The notes under the pieces were generated by a model. That model was not told the origin of the DNA and searched no databases. It worked only from the letters and a program-made list of their open reading frames with translations. Shown piece after piece: positions 1 to 11,739 of a stretch of DNA of 64,000 nucleotides. Numbering within the stretch: the first letter of the stretch is position 1; each line of letters begins with the position of its first letter. The DNA lies in the NCBI GenBank assembly GCA_020796225.1, contig CM036767.1, positions 10,713,927 through 10,777,926 of the forward strand. Reading direction: 5' to 3'. Made by a program: the position numbers and the translations under genes. This stretch comes from Arion vulgaris. Taxonomy: Eukaryota > Mollusca > Gastropoda > Stylommatophora > Arionidae.

Positions 1-257
1 ACACAACTCTGTCATCAGCTAGTCTTCCCATGTGCTGGGACCTATAGAAAAGTTTTCATTGAGGCTTTGCAGACATCTTTATATCTGAGCAGTGGTCTGC
101 CCTGGTGCCTCTTCCCTCCAAAGTTCAAGAACAACATTGTTTTGGTATGCGAAAGTTTCCATTCTTCTCCATGCCCCAACCATTTTAGTCGTCTACTGCT
201 GAGCATGCCCATGATGGAAGGCAGGTTTGCAGTTGCAGTACATAGTGTAATATATAG

Positions 258-560
258 TCCTGAAAGAACTAAATGTTAAAGAGAACTGGCTGATGACATA
301 CTATACAGAAAAATTAAGATACTTTGGTCATATTAAGCATCACAATGGCCTGGAAAGAACAATATTAGAGGGCAGGGTCCCAGGACGCAGAGGCAGACTA
401 AGAAGAAGATGGCTACAAGATATTAAAGAAACCATGAATATGACCATCGACAAAGTGGGTGAACTGGCTAGAGACAGAGTGAATTTCAGATGTGCTGCAA
501 AGAGAGCAACGTCCTATAAAGGATACGACCTTGATGATGACCATATATATTCTCATGTGA
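258..560 (+). mobile_element. LINE L-F 3' end
   Basis: It encodes [21 protein letters not shown] then LEGRVPGRRGRLRRRWLQDI and ELARDRVNFR, the C-terminal tail typical of LINE reverse transcriptases, ending in GAT-rich sequence. 5' truncated. Confidence 0.75.
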
Positions 561-692
561 TCAGTTTACCATGCTCAGATAACTAAACAGAGTTGTCAGC
601 AGGAGGTCCTCATGGAAGTCTTACAATTTCTTCTTCAATTTTCCAGGAATCATAGGTTCACCTCCATTTTCCTATATTTCAGCAGGGAGAGT

Positions 693-1015
693 CTTTTTGT
701 TTTTTCCCGTCCGCTTTAACTCAGACAGTTCATCTCTAAAACTGATTTTGCGTGAAAATGTTTTCCAATTTCTTACACGGCAGTCAGTGCACACTTGTAA
801 ATTACTTTACACTGGCAGCTGTGGCTCAATGTACTCGTAATTAGTATTCCCCGCCATCAGGCAGATTTTCTCCGACTTCAGAGGTACTCACGTTATCGTC
901 CTGAGTAAGACCAGGGACTCGAACAAATGCCGGACAGTAGGTTCGAACCCTAGCTATGAGGCGTCTCACAGCTAGCAGGCCGAGCTACTATCAACTACTC
1001 TAGGCAGTCCCCCAT
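693..1015 (-). mobile_element. SINE S7 (tRNA-like)
   Basis: On the minus strand it starts GGGGGACTGCCTAGAGTAG and has B box-like GGGTTCGAACCTAC. It is flanked by GCAGGGAGAGT at 682-692 and 1016-1026. The second full copy is 22265-22600. Confidence 0.85.
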
Positions 1016-1220
1016 GCAGGGAGAGTACCGGCTTTCTTGCAGACCCAGAGGACTCTAACAACTCTGAGCGTGTAGAGCTCTGATTAGTGATGCGGCAACT
1101 CATACTCAGGTAGAGCCTATTGGTAAACTCTGCAAGTATCCTCTTGTTGCTAGCAAGGTAGACGCTCTAGAAACACCAATCAGTGCCCACACTAAACAAT
1201 TTGAACGTGTTTATAAGTCC
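1016..1220. repeat. Dispersed repeat S15
   Basis: GGGAGAGTACCGGCTTTCTTGCAG onward is repeated, inverted, at 39890-40075 and in part at 52015-52080. Origin unknown. Confidence 0.5.
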
Positions 1221-1223
1221 AAT

Positions 1224-1459
1224 GGTGGCATCTGTGGCCTAGGGGATAGTGACTGTCTATTAACCCCGCCGTTCTTAGTTCAAATCATGCTGCGGACAAT
1301 TTGGTTGCAAATTGTTTGCGTGATTTTTGAAAAGAACGATGGCACCACCCTTCAGAAAGCAATGGCAAACTACTGAACGTAATAATGCTCAGAAAAATCA
1401 CAAACAGCGTTAAAAGCTGGGTTGATTCGCAAAGTCCTGTAAAGGATATGCAATTAACT
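1224..1459 (+). mobile_element. SINE S4 (tRNA-like)
   Basis: Head GGTGGCATCTGTGGCCTAGG; body with GAAAGCAATGGCAAACTACT; 3' end GGATATGCAATTAACT. Same family as 36633, 44924 and 54712. Confidence 0.85.
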
Positions 1460-2479
1460 TTTTTATACGCCCAAAGAGCAACTTTTGCGATTGCTCTAGA
1501 ACAACCACTCGCTAACCACTATATGCGACTTTTATGTGATTTATTTCAGAGATAGTATGGAGTGATCACCTGTTCGGACAAGAGAGAGGATGGGGTGTTT
1601 GCATTCACTCAAAAGATCAATTTTCGGTTGCTTATTGTGATCTTTATTTGATATATGCCAGTGAACATTCACATGCTGTGGATGTCATCTTATGCATGTG
1701 GGACAATCGTGTCCGAAAAGTGCCTGCCTTTGCCAATGTTTGGGTTTGTACTAGGAGACAATCCTTTACATTTTCGGCCTTGCTTTTCTGGCTATGGTGA
1801 GATTATTCCAGATTAGGAAAATTCTTAACCACTTTAGGATGTGTGTTGGCACAAGGCAATTTGCAGTTTTCAACTCTGTATTCTCTCTTTAGAAGGACTG
1901 GAAACGTTAAGCTGAGGCTGAACACAAGTGAACAAGAAGGGAAAGTTTTTATCAGGCACAAAAACACTGCTTGATTTTGTGCTCGTCCAGCATTATCAAT
2001 CCTGGTTGTTCCAGGAAGGGCAGTTTCATAAGCACAAGAAAGCAACTTTTGGTTTTATGCGCTCTGCCAACCAACCCAACCAATTTATCTGCACTTGGCC
2101 TCTAGTACAGTGTTTTCTGCAGTCTTCCCTTGTGTCGACACAACACGTTACATCAGTCTGAATGAGTCTTGCCTAGAGCAGGCAACTATGGTGCAACCAT
2201 TAACTCTGGGTGATGTGGGTTTAGGCTTACAGACAAATCGCAGCATTTCCTTACTCTGTTCATTTATTGTGTACTCATCCAAATTTCCCCAACACTAGAC
2301 ATCAGCATTTCAAAATCCTTAAATCACTGGATAAATTCAATATAAACTTTAATATCTTCATCCAACAGGTGGTGGCTAAGAAAAAAATAAGTTCCTCCAC
2401 ACCCTTCAATCCTCTGCGATCTGTGCTGTTGCAGCGAGCTTGTCCATCTCGCTGTATATCCAGTACATCTATGTCCTTT
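1460..2479. other. No gene recognised
   Basis: About 1 kb with only short ORFs on either strand and no match to a family I know. It may belong to an intron of the WAPL-like gene. Confidence 0.4.
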
Positions 2480-2723
2480 TTTCTTTGCGCTCGTCTTTAC
2501 GACCAATTTTAATCACTCTTTGTGATATGTTTGATCTTTGTCAAGAACGTGTATACGTTGCACATTGGTTTGGTAGGCCCTCAACGCATAGACTTCTACA
2601 CGTTTAGGACACGTGCATCCGATTTCAGCCGAACTCCTTAGTCGCCTCTTACAACATGCGTGGCAGGCAACAGTGGTTCTATTCTTTACACCCCAAATTT
2701 TGGACCCGGTAATCACTTGGGCG
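2480..2723 (-). mobile_element. SINE S1
   Basis: Full-length but degraded; the tail TTCTTTGCGCTCGTCTTTACG is at the left and the head CGCCCAAGTGATTACCGGG (reverse) at the right. The core GTCGTAAGAGGCGACT is mutated. Confidence 0.85.
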
Positions 2724-2737
2724 ATAGTACATCTATG

Positions 2738-3720
2738 TAAGTCCCTGGAAGTTAGAAACCTCAAGAGAAGACATCCACTCATACCACAACCTGCCGTTTT
2801 GGAACTTCCAAAGCATCAACTGAGAGTCTGACACAATAATGGTTCCAGTAAATGAAGTCCCAGAGAGCTATTAGAGAGAAACAGTAACAGCCTGAACCTT
2901 CATCCTCATACTGAAAGTGGTAATCATGTATACTCTGTAAAGACCCTACCAAGCTCACTAGCTAAGAAACCTCTGACTTATCACAAATAGGATGAGTATA
3001 AGATCCACCATGCACACACACAAACAGTACTATTTAGTTACCCGTATCTACAATATTGGTCTACAAGGTGTGTTCTGAGACAGGCCCTGCAGTCAGCAGG
3101 GTTGGGATCAGCTAGTCCTTAGGAGGGGTGAAAAGTGAAAAATAGTTTCCTGCTGATGACCCTCAGAACATACAAGTCAACCCCACCTCCTGCGTGTAGA
3201 CCGGGAAACTGACCATGATGTCAAAGTAAAAGGGGGAATTGCTTGCCTGGGAGATGGACTCCTTAAGTCGGGATAAATTGTCGGGAGTAAACCCGACATA
3301 AAATCTTGGAGGTCTGGTCCCCAGACTTATGATATGGGTGGATTTACCCTGATATCCAAGAGCCAGACACCCAGCTATGGGCAAATAGCCACACTGCCTT
3401 TTGGGAGCCTCGGGAGTAGCAAAGACTATGGGAGTAAAACCAAACAGAAAATTCGGAGTGGAGCCCCTAAGGTGGACAGGCATCATGTGATGCCCTACTG
3501 GCAGCTCCTGCAACCAAACTGACACCAAACGTGGTGTTTGCACTCCTCTGGATTCTATCAGCAAAGTCGAGAGAGGGTAGTTGATGCTTGGGCAACTCAG
3601 CTACTCCATAAACATTTCCCTAGCATGTGTCACGGAAAGGTCACTTTGTTGGCTTACAATATTGTAAAATTACAATAAAATTGAATATTTGTATCAAATT
3701 TTAAATAAATAAGTTTGTCA
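2738..3720. other. Mostly unrecognised intronic sequence
   Basis: Bases 2738-2831 recur inverted at 44620-44712. A 133-codon minus-strand ORF at 3163-3564 has no motif I recognise and no splice support. Presumed first visible intron of the WAPL-like gene. Confidence 0.4.
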
Positions 3721-3726
3721 ACCAAC

Positions 3727-5598
3727 CTTTTGAGGACTGTTGCCGACCATTTTCCTTTGCAAATCTGAGAGGCCAGACAAGGATTTCTTAGATTTGAAAA
3801 ATTTTCGAGGAGCACTCTCCTTTTGGCTGCCTTCTTCGGAAACAGTCTGACTATTTGACGGAGATTCTTGAGAAGTAAGTTGCTCAGAGCATTCTGAGGC
3901 ATTATCTGGCTCACCCGTGGAGTCATTCTCATTTCCCTTTTCCATATTTCGAAGACGTGTGGCAAGCTGTTCTCTGGCTACTGAAGGTTCAATTTGTTTA
4001 ATGTTGCAGACCTCCCCTTCTAGTTCTACAATACCAGCTGGTTCAGCAGGATGACAATTGTTTGATGTCTCAGCACTCACAGATGAAGATTCCATATCTT
4101 CCTCCATTCTTACATCAATTTGCACAAAAACTGTTTGATCATCACCTATAGAAGAAACTTGTGTTTCACTACTTGGTTCTGTGTCCTCGCTGATTGGTAA
4201 AGGTGACTCATCCTCCTCTTTGAAAGCAAGTGGCTTAAGTTCTTCTTCCACTTGAGGAGTACGAGATTTAAAAATTCGATAACGCTTGCCACGTCCTGAT
4301 GATATATCACCTGGAGAACTATTTTCAGGTGATGCCATTATTGATGCAGACTGAGATAGATGTGCAGGCTCTGCGGCAGAAATATTAGAATTTCTTCCTC
4401 TGGTAACACGTTTTGTAGAGGCAGCGGGAGATGAAAGAGTGTCTGCATCAACAGCAGATGGTGATATTCCTTCTGAATCAACAGCCACAGCGGAAACAAT
4501 TCGAAGACGAGCACTTGACCGTGTAGAAACTGTCTCTGCACAATCTGGTGTAGTTGTGATGGAATCAGTGTTTCCATTTTCTCCTGGTGGGTCTTGAGAA
4601 GTTGAACTGTCGGATGCTACTGGAATTAATGTTCCTTTCGGTTTTGAATTTCTAGAGAAATACTTTGTTTGTACTTCTCTTTTCTCTACCTGAGCCTTGG
4701 GTTTACAAACAACAACTACAGTGGTACCCTGAGCTTCATTGGCCAATTCTTGTTTAGAAACCACTGTACTGTTGCTTAATCCTTTTGTTGATGCATCTGG
4801 TTTTTCTTTCAACTGCTGGGCAGCATAATTTCTTTTGTATTCCTCAATTAACTCGGGATCAGACACAGTCAGAGGCTTTCTACCTCTCGGTCCACCCTTT
4901 CTTTTATACCCAGACTTTCTTGGTGGTGGGGAATCTGGTTTGTCAACTGGGGTAACTACTTCTCCGGAGTAAGTCTTGAGAGGGTCTCTCTTGAACTGAA
5001 CAGGAAAGATATCTTCCTCCTCCTCTTCTTCTTCCTCCAAATCATCTTCTTGTATATCATGAGATGTTGCAAGTCTTGCTTCAGAGAAGAACAAAGTTTG
5101 CCCAGATGCCATTTGTTTCCCTACCTCTACAAACTGATCCATGATGACAGGTTTTTTAGTGGAAGTTCTAGTGTAGGTGCGGAATGATGGTGATTTTGTG
5201 GTGTCTTCCTTTAGTGTCTTCACATATTCTTCATATCCTTCACCTTTCACTAATATTCTAGATGCTGGTAGCCTTGTGGGCTGATGAGGCTCCTGCTCCT
5301 GTACTGTTATCTCCTGTTTTTTTATTGTCTTTAATTTCCTTTTATCTTCAGTATCAAAGCTAAAGGGTCTTCCCTTTACTTTCCATCTTCTGTTTTTGGT
5401 TCGGTGGAGCCATCTGAAGTTTCACGAACCGGAACATAGTTCGCTTTACCCCATTTTGAAATGGACATTGCTGCCTTAACAGGAACAGTTTTACTGTCAG
5501 CTGCCTCTTCAAAATTTCTGCTTGCTTTGTTTCTGGAGCGACTGTATGTACGACCAGCAAACCATGGGGAAGGACCATCCTCTTCACTCATTTTGCAC
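3727..5598 (-). CDS. WAPL: WAPL-like cohesin release factor, N-terminal region (partial, one large exon)
   Basis: WAPL binds PDS5 and cohesin and releases cohesin from chromatin; it acts in the nucleus. The exon opens after an acceptor (poly-T then AG, first base 5598), with ATG at 5591-5589, and ends at a donor CAAAAG|GTTGGT (last base 3727). After allowing one missing base it encodes about 622 residues. Near the start, GRTYSRSRNK (YSR at 16-18) followed by SKWGKANY (about 45-52) matches the PDS5-binding N-terminus of WAPL. FRTYTRTSTKK (about 137-147) followed by MDQFVEVGKQM resembles a second conserved WAPL segment. An acidic run lies at about 184-194 and a basic stretch with RGRKP at about 237-241; the rest is low-complexity Ser/Thr/Glu. 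The frame breaks once near 5390-5400. The globular C-terminal WAPL domain would be beyond the left edge. The match is from memory of the family, and another YSR-motif protein is possible. Confidence 0.68.
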
Positions 5599-5608
5599 CT
5601 AAAAAAAA
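5592..5608 (-). other. 5' UTR splice acceptor of the WAPL-like gene
   Basis: A poly-T tract followed by AG (5600-5599), then GTGCAAA directly before the ATG at 5591. This implies an upstream non-coding exon, which I did not locate. Confidence 0.6.
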
Positions 5609-5852
5609 TTGAAACTTATGTAGGTTTGACTGTTATGTGTATTCTTTAGCACAAATGCTGATAAAGTTGCTTTAAAATCAAAGTAGAAGTAGTAAAGGAA
5701 CCTTTTTCATACCATGAGGTATATTGGGGAATAAGGTGTAGGCAGCATTGCACATTAATAGGCAACATTGCATACATGTACAATTACATTGTTTGATATA
5801 GGTTTTATATTTATACAGGTATTTTGTTTGACCTTGGATAGGCATTCTATAG

Positions 5853-6095
5853 GAGTCTCTATGGCAAAGTGGTTAAGAAGTTTGCCTGTGTTCTGAAGAT
5901 TGTAGATTTGAATCTGGAACGAGTCACCTGTGTAATGTTTTTACAGAGATCCCTAGGATTGTTGATGGAGCTACCAAGTTTGTGTTTTGTTCAACACTCT
6001 CAGCAGGTGACATGACATTGTCAAGAGGGACGGAGCCATATGGGGAAACCAGGTGCAATGAAGTCATAGACATTGGCTTTATAGCCAAATCTTTT
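5853..6095 (+). mobile_element. SINE S5 (tRNA-like)
   Basis: Head GAGTCTCTATGGCAAAGTGG; middle GATCCCTAGGATTGTTG; end GCCATATGGGGAAACCAGGTG. About 70% like the copies at 15192 and 52405. An S6 fragment lies just before it at 5697-5750. Confidence 0.75.
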
Positions 6096-6143
6096 AGATT
6101 TTCAACAGCTATGGATTCTTTGACATGCTTAATTTAACACAGA

Positions 6144-6697
6144 ACCTATATTTTATTAGATATCTGATACTGTTATGCTAGTGACACTCGGCTGTCTTCT
6201 GTAGAGTATGCCCAACCCACCGTCATTTTATCCTCTTAACCTGGGTCATCATGGGTTCTTGTCCTGTTCTTATCTACCGGTCTGTGTTTGCAACTTTGTC
6301 ATACCATCTCAGTCTGAGAATACGCCGAAGACATCCGTTGACAAAGGTCTGAATCTTAATTGTATTTAACTTGGTGACTCGCCACATTTCCGAGCCATAC
6401 AGCAACACAGGTTTCATATTTGAGCTGAATATTTTGAGCTTTGTTTTTTGTGGAGATGGCAGTATACACTGTGTGTAGGATAGCAAAGGCTTTGCAACAT
6501 CCATACAGCTTATTAAAAGCTGTGCAGATTGAAAAATTAGCGTTTGTGATCACTGAAATCCCAAATGTATATTACTTAATTAACTTTTATTTATCATCTC
6601 TTCTTCTTCTTTGCGTTCGTTCTTTACGACCAATTTTAATCAATTTTTGTGTATGTTTGATCTTTGCCAAGAACATGTATAAGTTGCACATTGGTTT
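6144..6697. repeat. 554-bp direct repeat, copy 1
   Basis: Same sequence as 7323-7876 (constant offset 1179) with only two substitutions seen. It contains an old minus-strand LINE fragment (L-C, LLYGSEMWRVTK and CLRRILRLRWYD) and the 3' part of an S1 SINE, cut off at CACATTGGTTT. Confidence 0.95.
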
Positions 6698-7322
6698 TCT
6701 CTCTCTCTCTCTTTAGCCTGTTACGCCCTTGGCGTTTAGGGCAACAACAAACGTACACCATTCTTCCCTGTTCATGGCCTTCCTCTGTATTGTGTTCCAG
6801 CTATGATTCATTTCCTTCAGCTCTTGCTCTATCGTTCTCCTCCAGGTCGTCTTGGGTCTTCCACGCTTTCGCCTACCCTCTGGAGTCCATCTCAGTGCAG
6901 TTTTCGTGTCGGAGCCAGTCTCCATGCGCATCACATGTCCAATCCATCTCCAGCGTCGTCTTCGGATGATAGTGCCCATATTCTCTTGTTGGCATCGTGC
7001 AAGCAATTCTTGATTCGAGATAGTATCGGCCAGTACAGCGTAGGATTTTTCGAGACAAGTTGTATGAAAGGCAGAGAGTCTTGACATATCCTGTTCTGTC
7101 ATTCTCCAGCATTCCGATCCGTACAGCAATGTTGACAGCACACAGCTGTTATAGATACTAGTCTTGGTTCTGATGCTGTATTGGGCAGATTTCCAGGCGG
7201 TCTGAAGGGTCATGAATGCACTTCGTGCCTTACTCAGTCTGTTTTTAATGTCAGATCCAGCGCCTCCTTCATTGCTAATACACTTCCAAGGTATGTGAAG
7301 CGGTTGTATCTCGGAGGGTTTT
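6698..7322 (-). mobile_element. LINE L-B 3' end between the 554-bp repeats
   Basis: On the minus strand it encodes LLYGSECWRMTEQD, IIRRRRWRWIGHVMR, GRRKRGRPKTTWRR and REEWCTFVVAL, then an (AG)n tail that meets the left repeat exactly. 5' truncated reverse transcriptase C-terminus. Confidence 0.88.
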
Positions 7323-7876
7323 ACCTATATTTTATTAGATATCTGATACTGTTATGCTAGTGACACTCGGCTGTCTTCTGTAGAGTATGCCCAACCCGCC
7401 GTCATTTTATCCTCTTAACCTGGGTCATCATGGGTTCTTGTCCTGTTCTTATCTACCGGTCTGTGTTTGCAACTTTGTCATACCATCTCAGTCTGAGAAT
7501 GCGCCGAAGACATCCGTTGACAAAGGTCTGAATCTTAATTGTATTTAACTTGGTGACTCGCCACATTTCCGAGCCATACAGCAACACAGGTTTCATATTT
7601 GAGCTGAATATTTTGAGCTTTGTTTTTTGTGGAGATGGCAGTATACACTGTGTGTAGGATAGCAAAGGCTTTGCAACATCCATACAGCTTATTAAAAGCT
7701 GTGCAGATTGAAAAATTAGCGTTTGTGATCACTGAAATCCCAAATGTATATTACTTAATTAACTTTTATTTATCATCTCTTCTTCTTCTTTGCGTTCGTT
7801 CTTTACGACCAATTTTAATCAATTTTTGTGTATGTTTGATCTTTGCCAAGAACATGTATAAGTTGCACATTGGTTT
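7323..7876. repeat. 554-bp direct repeat, copy 2
   Basis: Second copy; here the S1 SINE runs on to its full length. Differences from copy 1 are CCACC/CCGCC and TACGCC/TGCGCC. Confidence 0.95.
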
Positions 7877-8021
7877 GTTAGGCGCCTAAACACATAGATT
7901 TCTACATGTTTAGAACAAGTGCATCCGATTGCAGCCAAACCTTAGGCCTCTATGACATCGTGGCATGTAACAGGGTTCTATTCTTTACATCCCAAATTTG
8001 GGCCCGGTAACCACTAGGGCG
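7779..8021 (-). mobile_element. SINE S1, full length with target duplication
   Basis: Flanked by ATTTATCATCT at 7768-7778 and 8022-8032. The insertion predates the 554-bp duplication, which includes its 3' part and the left flank. Confidence 0.9.
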
Positions 8022-8119
8022 ATTTATCATCTGATACTACAACATAAGTTACTCTGTTCTGATCTTTACACAAATACCTTGAGAAAATTAGCACACCCAC
8101 CAACATAGAGGGAACTTAA

Positions 8120-8300
8120 ACTACTTCTATCTTATAACCAACTACAACTATTCCTATTTTGCAAACAACTACATCTATTTCTATCTTGTAAACTACATCT
8201 ATTTCTATCCTGTAACAACTACTTCTATCTTGTAACATCTAGAACATTTTATTTTTTGTAACCAACTACAACTATCTTGTAACAACTCCTGCTATTTCTA
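8120..8300. repeat. Short tandem repeat around CTATTTCTATCTTGTAAC
   Basis: About six imperfect units of 25-35 bp containing CAACTAC(A)TCTATTTCTATCTTGTAA. Confidence 0.75.
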
Positions 8301-8899
8301 TCTTGGCAACAGATTGGAATGTTGGAGGATGATCAAGAAAGATGTTCACTGCGCCCATGGTCATATATATAGTTCATCACATATGAATATGACTGCAAAG
8401 AATACAAAATTCTTCCCTGGCCAAACGATGTACGGAAACCTACAAATCTAGTCTGGTCAGAGCGGATCAGATCGGGAGGAAACCGAGGGAGGCTGCGGTG
8501 ATATGCAATAAATTGGCGTTCCCTGGCCAAACAAAATATTAACAGACTTCTCTCGGACATCAATTTAGAAAGCATGAAAAGTCAAGTTACTTCTTATATA
8601 CTATGGATTTTTTTTTAACAACTCTGAAAACAATTGTCATTGAATATTGATTGAATGCAAATCATGACACACTAAAATTAAAGTTGTACTTGTTACTTCA
8701 CAGGATTATAAAAAATTACAATTGAATAATGAATGCTACTAATAAAGGAATAACTAATAGTGCAGACTTACTACTATACAGTTTTTATTATACTACTAAC
8801 TTACTTCAAAGTGATGATATTGATAGTATAACACTCAGTGCAGTATCATAAGTAAATAGCTTCTTCTCGTTCGCTGATGTTCAATGTGAATGTCTACAC

Positions 8900-9001
8900 A
8901 ATGAGTCCAGTTCTCTTGATATATGTTGTCGTGTGTGTTAGTTCATCAAGGTTTCCAAACTAACAAACACAACAATATATATCCAGAGAACCGGACTCAT
9001 T
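8900..9001. repeat. Inverted repeat (hairpin), arms about 44 bp
   Basis: AATGAGTCCAGTTCTCTTGA at 8900 pairs with its near-complement ending ACTCATT at 9001; loop of about 13 bp. The arm sequence recurs once at 38805-38855. Confidence 0.8.
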
Positions 9002-9955
9002 CAAAAGTGAGGAGACTTAACTAAGTTTCAGTCTGATCTTTGATCTAAACTCATGATATAATTTAATAAAGAGAACAATCAGAACATTATATAAAGATGC
9101 TACAAAAGATAGGAGAACTTCTCTTATATGGCAACTTTAACAAACCTGAGTGCGTGTTTAATTAAACAGTGTCCTAAACAAAATTTCGATTTGTCTTGCA
9201 GTCTTCCTCATACACCCTTAGATTTCTTTGGGTAGACCGCCATTTTATTTCTCAATGCGAGTTAACTTCCCCCACGCATGCGCATTGAAGAGTGCACGGA
9301 TGCAATTTGCTGCATCAGTTTCGAATGTTGTGCTTGATAAATATTATTTGTTACATGCTATAATAAAATTATAAATTTGAGATACAAATACAACATGAAA
9401 GCTTCTCAGTGATGAGGGTGTAGACGTGATCAACTTATTGGTCATGTTATATGCTGGACGTCATTTCGTTAACTTCAGAAAAATATAATTTCCTGCAGCC
9501 TTTTCAAACCTTATGGTATGAACTGCCTGTCACTTCACATTTCCAAGCCATATATGCAGGAGGCCAAACCGTTTCCTCACATGAGCAATATCGTATGTGA
9601 GATTTAATCCACAATCCTCTTGTGTCTGAGTCCATTGCGCTAACCCGTCCCACTAGAAAAATGTTACGTGTCTCGATTATGTCTCATGAACACACAAAAA
9701 TAATGTTTTCTAGAAATTGATTGATAGGACCATCTTCATTGCACTTCGGTGAGTAACCATATGTGCCCCGATCTCGTTCCTATACAGGAAGATCTCAGCT
9801 GCAGTACACGAAGACCGTAGCACAGATGTAATTATGAAGATATTTGAAATATAATTATCCGATTCCTTAGTGCGTAACAAAAAAGATACTGCAATCGGGA
9901 CCTCCAAAAGACATTGAACCTTCCTAATTGAACCAGGGGATGAATGGATTTGTTA
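9002..9955. other. No gene recognised
   Basis: AT-rich sequence with short ORFs only and no repeat family identified. Confidence 0.4.
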
Positions 9956-9959
9956 TCCA

Positions 9960-10730
9960 CCTCAATTTCAAACTGCTTTCTCAGTTAGTATGTCCATTAA
10001 GAAAACTGTGAACAAAATACTCCATTACTAATTAACTCGGAGGTTGAGACCCTCTTGAATGACAATGTCAATAAAACATTTATTTACACTGATGGGTCAG
10101 TCACCAACAACGATGTTCCTGGGATTTTTCAGCGCGCTCAGGAAGATAAATAATAAGAGAAGCCAGTGGGGCCTACGCGACAGCTACAAGTAGCTTGGCA
10201 ATGGAGGTATGTGCGGTTACAGAGGCGGTGAGGTGATTTGCATCTCATAACTACTCTTGTGTTTTCATACTCAGCGTCTCCATGAGTATGCTTTGTAAAG
10301 TCGAAACAGGAATGGTGAGACGAAACTGGGTGGAAGTACTGGAACAGACAGGGATCAGAGAAAGCACTTCATTTTCGTATATGGGCACACATGAATCAGG
10401 GGTAATGAACGCTCAGATAGATTGGCTGGCATATATCTACGATATCAGACGGAAATGCAATGGACCGAAATGACATTCTTTCACATTGAGAGTCTTTCCA
10501 AACAGAAGAGTTTCAGGGTTGTAAATCCCAATCGCTGACACGATTGAGAGAGATGGATGTTGATATTGTTACAGTTCGAAAAGATTGACATACCAAATAT
10601 GCAAAAATATTTATTAGTCAACATCTAGCGTGCGCGTTGACCGCTGCTTGATTTGTCGAGGCGGGATCGGAACACTTATGGACATGGCCGGAATTTTATG
10701 ATGTTAGTCCTTATATAACTGATAACAACT
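9960..10730 (+). mobile_element. LINE L-I remnant with RNase H domain
   Basis: It encodes NKTFIYTDGSVTNND (the RNase H TDGS motif), MEVCAVTEAVR, DSVSMLCKVETG and RNWVEVL, then the C-terminal region also found at 30290, 45290 and 58322. Several stops; inactive. I-clade LINEs with RNase H are known in snails (nimbus in Biomphalaria). Confidence 0.75.
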
Positions 10731-11494
10731 TCAGAACTGTTTGATTCTGAACACGACTTTGCTAGTGCATTTCCGACATGTTTGGTAGGGTATTTTCCGG
10801 TTTCGTTTGCCGAGCTACTGAGTTAGTGCTTGAGCAACGCTGTGAGCTGTGACTGTTACATGGAATGCTTTTGCTGTGTCAACCGTTCGTTTGTTGTGTG
10901 TATTCAGAAAATGGCGGACAGCGGTTATGACGAACAAGCTCAATCTGCGTATGCAGTTATATTGCGAGTGCAGAAAACTGGATTTTGTCATGATTGATGT
11001 TCCTTCGACAAGAATTGCAATTCAAGTGATGAACAGTTTTGTGTTGCTACATTAGCGACGGCCATATGCATTTTATGCGGTTCATGTTTTTTTTTTTTTT
11101 GTGGTGGTACGCGGCTGTTTCATTCTGGAATTAGTTCACACAGGAAACATTTCACAATTGTTGGCATTTCGTGTGATTTTCATTGGCACAGGAACGGAGC
11201 AATTATGGGGTGACCTCAGTGCAGTTTAACTATGAACTGATAACAAACAGATAACACCAACTTTAAAGTACCACATCTGGAGTTATACTGTAGCATGGTA
11301 TCAGATTTGTTAGGGGATATGGAGACCGTCAGAGCTGGCATATGCCAGCCTATGTTATGAAAACGTGAATAGCACGCATGCTGTATTTAAAATTGAGTTC
11401 TTTTGTGAAACAGATTGTGAACTCTTTGAGTTTTATGTTGTGTAAAGTAAGCATGGTTTCGAATAAGGATATAGAAAGTAAGTTGAAAGTATTT

Positions 11495-11739
11495 CTTCTT
11501 TGCATTCGTTCTCTACGACCAATTTTAATCACTCTTTGTGATATGTTTGATCTTTGCCAAGAACGTGTATACGTTGCACATTGGTTTGGTAGGCCCTAAA
11601 CGCATAGACTTCTACACGCTTAGGACACGTGCATCCGATTTTAGCCAAACCTCCTTAGTCGCCTCTTACGACATACATGGCAGGTAACAGTGGTTCTATT
11701 CTTTATACCCCAAATTTGGGCCCGGTAACCACTCGGGCG
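11495..11739 (-). mobile_element. SINE S1 with target duplication
   Basis: Flanked by AGTTGAAAGTATTT (11481-11494) and AGTTGAATGTATTT (11740-11753), one mismatch. Confidence 0.92.

Noticed and set aside
3163..3564. 133-codon minus ORF upstream of the window's left genes
   Set aside because: No motif, no acceptor or donor joining it in phase to the WAPL-like exon, and odd composition; left as unknown.
7453..7732. Two identical ORFs here and at 6274-6553 as a duplicated gene
   Set aside because: They encode old LINE reverse transcriptase fragments within the 554-bp direct repeat.
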